Origin: Listeria monocytogenes ATCC 19117
Lineage (GTDB): Bacteria > Bacillota > Bacilli > Lactobacillales > Listeriaceae
Assembly (NCBI RefSeq): GCF_000307025.1
Contig: NC_018584.1
Location: 2,294,001 to 2,358,000, forward strand
Direction: 5' to 3'
DNA: 64,000 nucleotides
Shown: piece after piece, positions 30,119 through 37,567 of the stretch
Numbering within the stretch: the stretch's first letter is position 1
How the letters are laid out: each line of letters opens with the position of its first letter
Program-made: the position numbers and the translations under genes
The notes under the pieces: generated by a model
Told to the model about the DNA's origin: nothing
What the model saw: only the letters and a program-made list of their open reading frames with translations
Database searches by the model: none

Positions 30119-30523
30119 TTATCTTTTTAAAAATACCTCAAGTTTTTTTAATAATCTTTTTCTGAATATAGAGACTCCTTGACGGCTGATATCAAAAATT
30201 CGGGCAATTTCACTATCTGTTTTACATTGAATATATTTTTCATAAAGTAGTTTTTTTTCTTTGAAGTTTAGTTGTTCAATAGCCCTAGATAGCGCTTCGT
30301 TCTCAGCGAAATTTTCTAGATTCATAATTTCAGATTCTGAGATAAAATCAAGAGATAAATAAGATTCGGATATACTGCTTCTCATAATATCTTCTAATGA
30401 ATCAGTTGGAAAGTAGGTATGAGAATATTTTTGTTTCTTTTTTAGGCAAGCACTGGCAGAATTTTTAATAGATTGCTGTACATAACTAACAAATAAATAG
30501 TTAACTTCAACTTCTGATTTCAT
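30119..30523 (-). CDS. Sigma-70 region 4-like activator (Tn916 ORF7-like)
   Basis: 134 residues. The C-terminal part (about 78-132) is a clear sigma region 4 helix-turn-helix: LNFKEKKLLYEKYI, then TDSEIARIFDISRQGVSIFRKR. The N-terminus is less conserved, with a Ser- and Glu-rich linker. Together with the orf8-like product it may act as a split sigma factor, as proposed for Tn916 ORF7/ORF8. AAGGATG precedes the ATG. It is upstream of orf8, excisionase and int, all leftward, so it probably sets when the element excises. Confidence 0.78.
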   Translation of the reverse strand: MKSEVEVNYLFVSYVQQSIKNSASACLKKKQKYSHTYFPTDSLEDIMRSSISESYLSLDFISESEIMNLENFAENEALSRAIEQLNFKEKKLLYEKYIQCKTDSEIARIFDISRQGVSIFRKRLLKKLEVFLKR

Positions 30524-30540
30524 GATTGAATCATCCTTTA

Positions 30541-30999
30541 CTAATTATTTAATTTATACTGCCAGTAACCTCGAGTCACTTTCTCGACGTTTATAGAAGA
30601 ATCTGAATTCATTCTTGGTAAAATATTGTTCGTCAAATTTGAGTAGTTGATAGATAGTTGAAAATCATTAATCAATTTTTCATATATTTGTTTATTACTT
30701 AGTGGCACACCATGACTTTTAAGAAGATGAGAAATTTGTAATGCTATTTTTGAGTAAGGAAGGTAGGATTTTCCTTCTTTTTTTGCTAATAAGTACTTAG
30801 CGTTCTCAATATCTTCTTTTTTAATATGATTTTGTCTCATTGTCGAATATTCATTATTTTCGTGAACATTCGTGTTAGTTTGACTAAGCTCATTTAATCG
30901 CTCTTTTAAGTCAAAATATTGTTCAGTTAGTTGTCGTCTTTCAGTCATAATTGCTTGCATAAGATGGTAAATGACTTTTTTTTCTTCTGAAATATTCAT
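30541..30999 (-). CDS. Unrecognised ICE protein upstream of the sigma-like gene
   Basis: 152 residues from the ATG at 30997-30999 with AGGAG upstream; a TTG five codons earlier is less likely. The first 40 residues form a charged helix (heptad-like LMQAIMTERRQLTEQYFDLKE region), followed by a polar linker, then a compact C-terminal domain that may be winged-helix: KIALQISHLLKSHGVPLSNK, then NYSNLTNNILPRM and a final GYWQYKL. I do not recognise the family. It lies 17 bases upstream of the sigma-like gene, so it is probably the first gene of the regulatory operon. Confidence 0.6.
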   Translation of the reverse strand: MNISEEKKVIYHLMQAIMTERRQLTEQYFDLKERLNELSQTNTNVHENNEYSTMRQNHIKKEDIENAKYLLAKKEGKSYLPYSKIALQISHLLKSHGVPLSNKQIYEKLINDFQLSINYSNLTNNILPRMNSDSSINVEKVTRGYWQYKLNN

Positions 31000-31072
31000 G
31001 TTTTCTCCTTTCAAATTAGGTATTCAACAATAAATTGAAATACCTAATGGAAAAAGCAACAAATATTATATA

Positions 31073-31121
31073 TTGACAACACATAGATTCTCATCTATAT
31101 TATACATAGATGTCCGTCTAT
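31073..31121 (+). promoter_or_regulatory. arsD1-arsA1 promoter with two ArsR boxes
   Basis: TTGACA (31073-31078) and TATATT (31096-31101) are 17 bases apart. ATAGATTCTCATCTAT (31083-31098) overlaps the spacer and -10, and ATAGATGTCCGTCTAT (31106-31121) covers the start region. The same 16-base pattern ATAGA-N6-TCTAT recurs at the two arsR promoters of this cassette, so ArsR should repress all three. Confidence 0.85.
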
Positions 31122-31194
31122 ATGAAAGGGTGAGGCGTATTGAAATGAAAAGACTTAGTTGATATCAAAAAAGTATAAAAATAAACAGTAGTCT

Positions 31195-31221
31195 TAAGGG
31201 AGACAATCTCCTTATTTTTTT
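31195..31221 (+). terminator. Possible attenuator in the ars leader
   Basis: AAGGGAGACAATCTCCTT forms a short stem with one bulged G and is followed by ATTTTTTT. It lies between the promoter and arsD1, so it would cut the transcript before any gene unless read through. A further operator-like palindrome lies just after it. Confidence 0.55.
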
Positions 31222-31227
31222 GAGCAT

Positions 31228-31249
31228 CACATAGATGTGCATCTATGTG
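31228..31249. promoter_or_regulatory. ArsR-like palindrome in the ars leader
   Basis: CACATAGATG and CATCTATGTG are exact inverted repeats with a two-base centre, containing the same ATAGAT/ATCTAT core as the promoter operators. It lies 107 bases downstream of the start-site operator and 17 bases before arsD1. ArsR bound here could act as a roadblock or loop partner. Confidence 0.65.
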
Positions 31250-31266
31250 GTTGAGGAAGGGATAAA

Positions 31267-31578
31267 ATGAAATCATTAGTTTTATTTGAGTCAGAGATGT
31301 GTTGTGGTATCAAGATGACAGGAGCAGAAGTAAATAAAAATCTATTATATTTGAGCCCAACATTACAGAAAATTCAACGAGAAACAAATTACGAAGTGGA
31401 GCGTCATAGCTTAACAATTGAACCAAATGTATTTTTGGAAAATGAGGAAGTCAAATCATTAATAGATAAAAATGGCATTAGTGTCTTACCGATAACCATT
31501 GTGGATGGAGAGGTAAAAAAGTTTGGTGCCTATCCCTCATTAAAAGAATTTGAAAATTTTACAGGTGTAAATGAATAA
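31267..31578 (+). CDS. arsD1: Arsenic metallochaperone ArsD, first copy, lacking the third Cys
   Basis: 103 residues, thioredoxin-like fold. ArsD passes As(III) or Sb(III) to ArsA. The first two metal cysteines are present (Cys12-Cys13 in EMCCGIKMTG), but the third (Cys18 in E. coli ArsD and in the second copy) is Thr18. The C-terminal CC pairs of the long ArsD form are also absent; the protein ends TGVNE. Ribosome site GAGGAAGGG. It lies 20 bases upstream of arsA1. Either a low-affinity chaperone or one with altered coordination; see the matching change in ArsA1. Confidence 0.9.
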   Translation: MKSLVLFESEMCCGIKMTGAEVNKNLLYLSPTLQKIQRETNYEVERHSLTIEPNVFLENEEVKSLIDKNGISVLPITIVDGEVKKFGAYPSLKEFENFTGVNE

Positions 31579-31597
31579 AAATTTAGGAGGAAATATC

Positions 31598-33337
31598 ATG
31601 GAAATGTATCAACCAGAGGCAATTCATTTAACGAAATATCTATTTTTCACAGGTAAAGGAGGCGTTGGGAAAACTTCTACAGCTAGTGCTACAGCAACTT
31701 ATCTAGCTGACAAAGGGAAACAAGTCATGTTGGTTAGTACCGACCCAGCAAGCAATTTGCAGGATGTCTTTGAATTAGAACTCTCAAATAAAGGGACTAA
31801 AATTCCTAATGTAGAAGGTTTAGTTGTCGCCAACTTTGACCCTGTGGAGGCGGCTAATGACTATAAAGAAAGTATTGTAGGACCTTATCGTGGTAAATTG
31901 CCAGATTCAGTTTTGGAAAATATGGAAGAACAATTGTCAGGCTCTTGTACTGTAGAGATAGCCTCATTTAATGAATTTGCCAATTTTTTAACGGATAAAG
32001 AAGCCTCTACAAAATTTGATCATATTATTTTTGATACTGCCCCAACAGGTCATACTCTGAGAATGCTTCAATTACCTTCTGCTTGGAATAATTATTTAGA
32101 TGAGAATGAGACCGCAACTGCTCCTTTAGGACAATTATCAGGTGCTGTAGACAAAAAAGAAATGTATGATCTAGCTGTTAAAACCTTAATTGACGGTCAG
32201 AAAACGACGTTGATGTTGGTAACGAGACCGCAAAAAACGTCTTTATTAGAAGCAGATAGAGCGTCAAAAGAATTGGAAGAAATGGGGATTAAAAATCAAG
32301 CATTAATTATTAATGGGGTACTGGAAGAAGCAACAGATAAAGTCTCTGAGGAATTTTATGCTATTCAACAGGAAGCATTAAAACAGATGCCAGCAAGTTT
32401 AGCTAAGTATCCAGAATATTTTGTACCATTACGTCCATATAATTTAACTGGAATTGAAAATATTAGAAAATTATTGAATGAACATCAAGAAGAACTATTG
32501 ACGGGATCAATTAAACCAAAAGAATTTCCCCACTTACAAGCCATTGTGGATAATTTATATAAAACGGATAAAAAAGTTATTTTTACAATGGGTAAAGGTG
32601 GCGTAGGGAAGACGACGATAGCCGCAGCAATTGCAATGGCATTAGCGGATAAAGGGAAAAAAGTTCATTTAGCAACGACTGATCCAGCAGCACATCTTCA
32701 ATTTGTTATTTCAGAAACTGACAAAATTAGCGTGAGTCATATTGATGAAGAAAAAGAACTAGCAGATTATCAGTCTGAGATATTAACAAAAGCTCGTGAA
32801 ACAATGTCAGAAGAAGATGTGGCATATGTTGAAGAAGACTTACGTTCCCCTTGCACACAAGAGATTGCTGTTTTTAGAAAGTTTGCGGAAATAGTTGAAG
32901 GAGCAGATAGTGATGTTGTTGTGATTGATACCGCACCAACAGGTCATACACTATTGCTATTAGATTCAACACAAAGCTACCACAAAGAGATTGAACGTTC
33001 TTCTGGAGATATACCCGAGTCTGTTCAAAAGCTACTGCCTAAGTTACAAAATGGGGATGAAACAGAAGTAGTAATGGTCACATTACCCGAAGCAACACCT
33101 GTTTATGAATCAATTCGATTAAAAGATGACTTGGAGAGAGCGGGAATCGCTCGTACTTGGTGGGTAGTGAACAATAGCATGCTTTCTAGCGGAACAACGA
33201 ACCCAATGCTTTTAGCAAGAGCACAAAATGAAGAAGTTTGGATTGATAAGGTAGCAGAGCTGTCTAACAATCATTACGCAGTGATTGAATGGAAAGCTGA
33301 GGATATTTCAGGAGATGCTTTAAGAGATATTTTATAA
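31598..33337 (+). CDS. arsA1: Arsenite efflux ATPase ArsA, first copy
   Basis: 579 residues from MEMYQPEAIHLTKY; this ATG has AGGAGG at seven bases, while the upstream in-frame start overlaps arsD1. Two homologous nucleotide-binding halves, each with GKGGVGKT (near residues 19 and 334) and the DTAPTGHTLR/L signature. Of the three metalloid cysteines, Cys117 (SGSCTVEIA) and Cys419 (RSPCTQEIA) are present, but the one in the second copy at 176 is replaced by proline (ATAPLGQL). ArsA powers export of arsenite through the membrane pump. It is paired with arsD1. Confidence 0.95.
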   Translation: MEMYQPEAIHLTKYLFFTGKGGVGKTSTASATATYLADKGKQVMLVSTDPASNLQDVFELELSNKGTKIPNVEGLVVANFDPVEAANDYKESIVGPYRGKLPDSVLENMEEQLSGSCTVEIASFNEFANFLTDKEASTKFDHIIFDTAPTGHTLRMLQLPSAWNNYLDENETATAPLGQLSGAVDKKEMYDLAVKTLIDGQKTTLMLVTRPQKTSLLEADRASKELEEMGIKNQALIINGVLEEATDKVSEEFYAIQQEALKQMPASLAKYPEYFVPLRPYNLTGIENIRKLLNEHQEELLTGSIKPKEFPHLQAIVDNLYKTDKKVIFTMGKGGVGKTTIAAAIAMALADKGKKVHLATTDPAAHLQFVISETDKISVSHIDEEKELADYQSEILTKARETMSEEDVAYVEEDLRSPCTQEIAVFRKFAEIVEGADSDVVVIDTAPTGHTLLLLDSTQSYHKEIERSSGDIPESVQKLLPKLQNGDETEVVMVTLPEATPVYESIRLKDDLERAGIARTWWVVNNSMLSSGTTNPMLLARAQNEEVWIDKVAELSNNHYAVIEWKAEDISGDALRDIL

Positions 33338-33364
33338 TTTACGAGATAACTCATATTTTACTCA

Positions 33365-33413
33365 TTGACAAAACATAGATAAAGTTCTATATTAAATATA
33401 GATGAACATCTAT
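33365..33413 (+). promoter_or_regulatory. arsR1 promoter with ArsR box
   Basis: TTGACA (33365-33370), 17-base spacer, TATATT (33388-33393). The operator ATAGATGAACATCTAT (33398-33413) lies just downstream of the -10, over the start region, and abuts the ribosome site of arsR1. ATAGATAAAGTTCTAT (33375-33390) overlaps the spacer as a second, weaker copy. Confidence 0.85.
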
Positions 33414-33427
33414 ATGGAGGTGAGAAT

Positions 33428-33721
33428 ATGGATTATTTAGGATTATCAAAAATTATGAAGGCAATTGCAGAGCCTAATAGACTTCAAATATTAGATATGA
33501 TTTCAACTGGTGAAAAGTGTGCATGTGATATTTTGGATAATTTTGATTTTACTCAGCCGACACTATCACATCATATGAAGGTTTTAATTGAGGCGGGAGT
33601 AGTAACCGCACGTAAGGAAGGCAAATGGCAATATTATTCTCTGGTAACAGAGAACATTGAAGAATTTCAAGAATTAATACATCAGATATTGAATATAAAA
33701 CAAAAAGAAGGAGTTATGTAA
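33428..33721 (+). CDS. arsR1: ArsR-type arsenite-responsive repressor, first copy
   Basis: 97 residues, the short SmtB/ArsR form. A winged-helix domain carries the sensor GEKCACDILDNF (two cysteines with one between, in helix alpha-3) and the recognition helix TQPTLSHHMKVLIEAG. Binding of As(III) or Sb(III) to the cysteines releases DNA. GGAGGTGAGAAT precedes the ATG. It should repress its own promoter and the neighbouring ars promoters, which share one operator sequence. It is followed two bases later by arsD2. Confidence 0.95.
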   Translation: MDYLGLSKIMKAIAEPNRLQILDMISTGEKCACDILDNFDFTQPTLSHHMKVLIEAGVVTARKEGKWQYYSLVTENIEEFQELIHQILNIKQKEGVM

Positions 33722-33722
33722 A

Positions 33723-34094
33723 ATGAGTAAAGTATCGTTGTATGAACCAGCAATGTGTTGTGACACAGGAGTTTGTGGTCCCGGAGTAGATACAGAATTG
33801 CTTCGAGTTTCCTCTATTATTCAAACATTGGAAAAAGCCGATGGTGTAGAAGTAGAGCGTTTTAATTTAACAGGTAATCCTGCGGCATTCATAGAAAATG
33901 AAAAAATTGGGGAGTTGTTACAGTCTAAAGGAGCCGACATACTACCAGTTGTTTTATTAGATGGTGAAATTGTGAAAATGGCTGGTTATCCGTCAAATGA
34001 GGAGTTTAGTGTCTATACTGGTGTTAATTTCTCAGAGGATAAGAAAGAAGAACAATCAAATAGTTGCTGCTCTCCATCATCTGGATGTTGCTAA
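33723..34094 (+). CDS. arsD2: Arsenic metallochaperone ArsD, second copy, full cysteine set
   Basis: 123 residues, the standard ArsD length. Cys12-Cys13 and Cys18 (AMCCDTGVCGPG) form the metalloid site, and the tail SNSCCSPSSGCC provides two further cysteine pairs, as in E. coli ArsD. It should deliver As(III) to ArsA2. The ribosome site GAAGGAG lies inside the end of arsR1, so arsR1 and arsD2 are coupled. A terminator follows, and arsR2 has its own promoter, so arsD2 is expressed with arsR1 and not with arsA2. Confidence 0.96.
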   Translation: MSKVSLYEPAMCCDTGVCGPGVDTELLRVSSIIQTLEKADGVEVERFNLTGNPAAFIENEKIGELLQSKGADILPVVLLDGEIVKMAGYPSNEEFSVYTGVNFSEDKKEEQSNSCCSPSSGCC

Positions 34095-34106
34095 ACGAAG
34101 AAACTA

Positions 34107-34142
34107 AAGCTTATGAGAAGAAATTCTCATAGGCTTTTTTAT
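34107..34142 (+). terminator. Terminator after arsD2
   Basis: AAGCTTATGAGAA pairs with TTCTCATAGGCTT with one mismatch and is followed by a T run. It separates the arsR1-arsD2 unit from arsR2. Confidence 0.85.
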
Positions 34143-34160
34143 TAAGTGAGACAGAATCTA

Positions 34161-34209
34161 TTGACAATAGATAGATGAACATCTATATTATATATAGAAG
34201 AACTTCTAT
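34161..34209 (+). promoter_or_regulatory. arsR2-arsA2 promoter with two ArsR boxes
   Basis: TTGACA (34161-34166), 17-base spacer, TATATT (34184-34189). ATAGATGAACATCTAT (34171-34186) covers the spacer and -10, and ATAGAAGAACTTCTAT (34194-34209) covers the start region. Architecture is the same as at arsD1 and arsR1. Confidence 0.87.
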
Positions 34210-34226
34210 GTATGGAGGGATGAAAG

Positions 34227-34592
34227 ATGGATTATGAATTAACAGCAAAAGTTTTTAAAGCATTAGGAGACCCAAAAAGAGTTCAAATTGTGGATATGCT
34301 CTCTTGTGGTGAGCGTTGTGCATGTGATTTATTAGAGCATTTTGAATTTACGCAACCAACGCTTTCCCATCACATGAAAGTGTTAATGAATGCAGGGATT
34401 GTTCAAGCCAGAAAATCAGGGACATGGCACAACTATTCATTGAATGCGGAGAATATGAAAGTATTATCTGGTGTTATTCAAACAATAATTCAAAACACAG
34501 ATGACTGTATTTGTCATACGATTGATAATGCTGCATGTTCTTGTGAGGGTAAAGGGAGAGTAACAGCTACAAAGAAAGTAACAACTGCTTAG
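34227..34592 (+). CDS. arsR2: ArsR-type repressor, second copy, with Cys-rich tail
   Basis: 121 residues. The winged-helix core is close to the first copy, with GERCACDLLEHF as the sensor and TQPTLSHHMKVLMNAG as the recognition helix. It has an extra C-terminal tail of about 25 residues with five cysteines (DDCICHTIDNAACSCEG, then a basic end). The tail is absent from ArsR1 and may form a second metalloid site or tune sensitivity. The gene leads the arsR2-arsA2-acr3 unit; a GGAGGG-type site precedes the ATG. Confidence 0.94.
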   Translation: MDYELTAKVFKALGDPKRVQIVDMLSCGERCACDLLEHFEFTQPTLSHHMKVLMNAGIVQARKSGTWHNYSLNAENMKVLSGVIQTIIQNTDDCICHTIDNAACSCEGKGRVTATKKVTTA

Positions 34593-34627
34593 AATGATGA
34601 TGTTAAATTTAAAGGAGGAAACCAAAC

Positions 34628-36370
34628 ATGAAATTGTACCAACCAGATCAGCTACCATTAACAAAGTATCTATTTTTTACAGGAAAGGGAGGTGTTGGTA
34701 AAACAACGACTGCTTGTGGCACTGCTACTTATTTAGCAGATAGTGGGAAAAAAGTTATGTTAGTCAGTACCGATCCAGCAAGTAATTTACAAGATGTTTT
34801 TCAAACAGAATTAACAAATAAAGGGAAAGAAATTCCAGAAGTTCCGGGATTAACTGTAGCAAATTTTGATCCAGTAACAGCAGCTGATGACTATAAAGAA
34901 AGTGTTGTAGGACCATTTAGAGGGAAACTACCTGATTCTGCTTTAGCGAATATGGAGGAACAATTATCTGGTTCTTGTACAGTAGAGATTGCTGCCTTCA
35001 ATGAATTTTCTGGTTTTTTAACTGATCCAGAAGCAGAGAAAAAGTATGACTATATTATTTTTGATACCGCACCAACAGGTCACACGTTAAGGATGTTACA
35101 GTTACCGTCTGCATGGAGTAATTTTATGGATGAAAATACAACAGGAGCTTCATGCTTAGGTCAATTATCTGGTTTAGGTGATAAAAAGGAAATTTATGAG
35201 CATGCTGTAGCCACATTAGCTGATGGAGCAAAAACAACTTTAATGCTTGTAACTAGACCACAAAAGGCACCACTTTTAGAAGCAGATCGAGCTTCTAAAG
35301 AATTACAAGAGATAGGCATTGAAAATCAAGTTTTATTAGTGAATGGCGTCTTAGAGGAAGCAACAGATAAAGTATCTCAATTGATTTATGATGGACAACA
35401 AGAAGCGTTGGCACAAATGCCAGATAGTTTGAAAGCTTTTCCTGAGTACAGTATTCCTTTACGTTCTTACAATGTGACTGGTGTTGAAAATCTACGCCAA
35501 TTGTTGAAATCCAATCAAGGTGAATTTTTAACTGAAATAGTCACACCAAGAGCATTTCCTAGATTGAAAGACATCGTGAATGAGTTGCATCAATCTGGTA
35601 AAAAAGTGATTTTTACAATGGGTAAAGGTGGCGTTGGGAAAACGACTATTGCTGCGGCAATTGCCACTGGTTTAGCAGATAAAGGCAAGAAAGTTCATTT
35701 GGCTACAACCGATCCAGCTGCTCATTTACAATTTGTGATTTCTGAATCCGATCAAATCAAGGTGAGTCATATCGATGAGGACAAGGAATTAGCAGATTAT
35801 ACAGAAGAAGTATTAAGCAAGGCTCGTGAAACGATGTCACCAGATGATGTTGCTTATGTAGAAGAAGATTTACGTTCGCCTTGTACACAAGAAATCGCTG
35901 TATTCAGAGCTTTTGCAGAGATTGTGGATGATGCCGATTGTGATGTGGTAGTTATTGATACCGCACCAACAGGACATACATTACTATTACTTGATTCTAC
36001 CCAAAGCTACCATAAAGAAGTAGAGCGGACATCTGGTGAAGTACCAGAATCAGTGAAACGTCTCTTACCTCGTTTGCAAGATGGAAAAGAAACCGAAGTG
36101 GTCATGGTCACTTTACCTGAAACAACACCTGTTTATGAATCTATGCGACTACAGGAAGACTTGGATCGAGCAGGCATTGCTCATACATGGTGGGTCGTGA
36201 ATAACAGTATGTTAACAAGTGGTACAACAAATCCAATGTTATTAGCCCGAGCACAAAATGAAAATACATGGATTGATAAAGTAGCAGAATTATCTAATAA
36301 TCATTATGGGGTTGTAGAATGGCATGCAGAAGAAATCTCTGGAGAAGCACTACACAATATATTGAATTAG
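34628..36370 (+). CDS. arsA2: Arsenite efflux ATPase ArsA, second copy
   Basis: 580 residues, collinear with the first copy and visibly very similar along its length. Both halves have GKGGVGKTT P-loops, and all three metalloid cysteines are present: Cys117 (SGSCTVEIA), Cys176 (GASCLGQL) and Cys419 (RSPCTQEIA). It should bind As(III) or Sb(III) from ArsD2 and energise the Acr3-type pump. AAAGGAGG precedes the ATG. It is 35 bases downstream of arsR2. Confidence 0.96.
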   Translation: MKLYQPDQLPLTKYLFFTGKGGVGKTTTACGTATYLADSGKKVMLVSTDPASNLQDVFQTELTNKGKEIPEVPGLTVANFDPVTAADDYKESVVGPFRGKLPDSALANMEEQLSGSCTVEIAAFNEFSGFLTDPEAEKKYDYIIFDTAPTGHTLRMLQLPSAWSNFMDENTTGASCLGQLSGLGDKKEIYEHAVATLADGAKTTLMLVTRPQKAPLLEADRASKELQEIGIENQVLLVNGVLEEATDKVSQLIYDGQQEALAQMPDSLKAFPEYSIPLRSYNVTGVENLRQLLKSNQGEFLTEIVTPRAFPRLKDIVNELHQSGKKVIFTMGKGGVGKTTIAAAIATGLADKGKKVHLATTDPAAHLQFVISESDQIKVSHIDEDKELADYTEEVLSKARETMSPDDVAYVEEDLRSPCTQEIAVFRAFAEIVDDADCDVVVIDTAPTGHTLLLLDSTQSYHKEVERTSGEVPESVKRLLPRLQDGKETEVVMVTLPETTPVYESMRLQEDLDRAGIAHTWWVVNNSMLTSGTTNPMLLARAQNENTWIDKVAELSNNHYGVVEWHAEEISGEALHNILN

Positions 36371-36390
36371 AAGCATTTTATTTTTTTTAT

Positions 36391-36418
36391 TGATAGATAG
36401 AAATTTTTCTATCTATCA
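36391..36418 (+). other. Hairpin between arsA2 and the first pump gene
   Basis: TGATAGATAG and CTATCTATCA are perfect inverted repeats around an A/T loop. There is no T run after it, so it is more likely a message-stabilising or processing hairpin, or an ArsR-like site (it contains ATAGAT), than a terminator. Confidence 0.5.
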
Positions 36419-36449
36419 TGCACTTATTTGAATTTTATGATGGAGGAAG

Positions 36450-37529
36450 ATGATGATGGAAAAAGAAGAACAAAAAGGATTGGGAATATTTGAAAAATAT
36501 TTAACGCTTTGGGTGGCTTTGTGTATGGTTACGGGTGTTTTAATTGGGAAATATTTGCCAGCTGTTCCAGCAACTTTAGGGAAATTCGAGTATTATCAAG
36601 TATCTATTCCAACAGCAATCTTAATTTGGTTGATGATCTATCCGATGATGTTGAAAATAGATTTTACTAGTATTGTCAATGCAGCTAAAAAACCTAAAGG
36701 TCTGATTGTAACCTGTACAGTGAATTGGTTAATTAAGCCATTTACGATGTATGCCATTTCAGCATTTTTCTTTTTCGTTGTATTTAAAGGGATTATCCCA
36801 AATGATTTAGCCAAAGAATATGTTGCAGGAGCAGTATTGTTAGGTGCGGCACCCTGTACTGCAATGGTCTTTGTTTGGAGTTACTTAACCAAAGGAGATC
36901 CAGCTTATACATTAGTTCAAGTTGCGATTAATGATTTAATTATTTTAGTGTTGTATGCGCCAATCGTTGCTATTTTATTAGGTGTTGGAAATGTAGCTGT
37001 TCCAATTAATACATTGATTTTGTCGACTGTTTTATTCGTAGTGATTCCACTTCTTTTAGGTGTTGTCACTCGAACATTCATCATAAAAAATAAAGGACTT
37101 CATTATTTTGAAACAGTATTTCTAAAAAAATTTGATAAGGTTACGATTATTGGGCTTCTCTTAACGCTAGTGATTATTTTTTCTTTTCAAGGTGAAAGAA
37201 TCTTGAATAATCCACTGCACATTCTTTTGATTGCAATTCCGCTAACCATTCAAACACTATTTATTTTTGCTATTGCGTATACATGGGCTCGCTTTTGGAA
37301 GTTGCCTCATTCGATTGCTGCTCCGGCAGGCATGGTTGGAGCTAGTAATTTCTTTGAATTATCTGTAGCAGTAGCCATCTCACTATTTGGTTTACAGTCA
37401 GGGGCAACATTAGCAACAGTAGTGGGCGTATTGGTTGAAGTACCAGTCATGTTGCTATTAGTTAAAGTTGCGAATAGTACAGTTGGATGGTTTCAAAAAA
37501 ATGAGTTACCTCAATCGTTAAGAAGCTAG
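36450..37529 (+). CDS. arsB1: Arsenite efflux pump, Acr3 family, first copy
   Basis: 359 residues, about ten membrane segments. Acr3 hallmarks are the cysteine in LGAAPCTAMVFVWS (Cys136), essential in other Acr3 proteins, and the glutamate in ASNFFELSVAVAI, the proton-coupling position. Three ATG codons in a row begin the frame; the third is best placed to GGAGG. It exports As(OH)3 across the membrane using the proton gradient, possibly with ArsA2. Named arsB1 in the Listeria cassette, but structurally it is Acr3 and not ArsB. Confidence 0.93.
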   Translation: MMMEKEEQKGLGIFEKYLTLWVALCMVTGVLIGKYLPAVPATLGKFEYYQVSIPTAILIWLMIYPMMLKIDFTSIVNAAKKPKGLIVTCTVNWLIKPFTMYAISAFFFFVVFKGIIPNDLAKEYVAGAVLLGAAPCTAMVFVWSYLTKGDPAYTLVQVAINDLIILVLYAPIVAILLGVGNVAVPINTLILSTVLFVVIPLLLGVVTRTFIIKNKGLHYFETVFLKKFDKVTIIGLLLTLVIIFSFQGERILNNPLHILLIAIPLTIQTLFIFAIAYTWARFWKLPHSIAAPAGMVGASNFFELSVAVAISLFGLQSGATLATVVGVLVEVPVMLLLVKVANSTVGWFQKNELPQSLRS

Positions 37530-37567
37530 TTTAAGAAGACTAAATTTATTACTTGGAGATGTTGATT

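Noticed and set aside
36391-36418. Terminator between arsA2 and the pump gene
   Set aside because: The inverted repeat is perfect but no T run follows on the plus strand, and the pump gene would otherwise lack a promoter.
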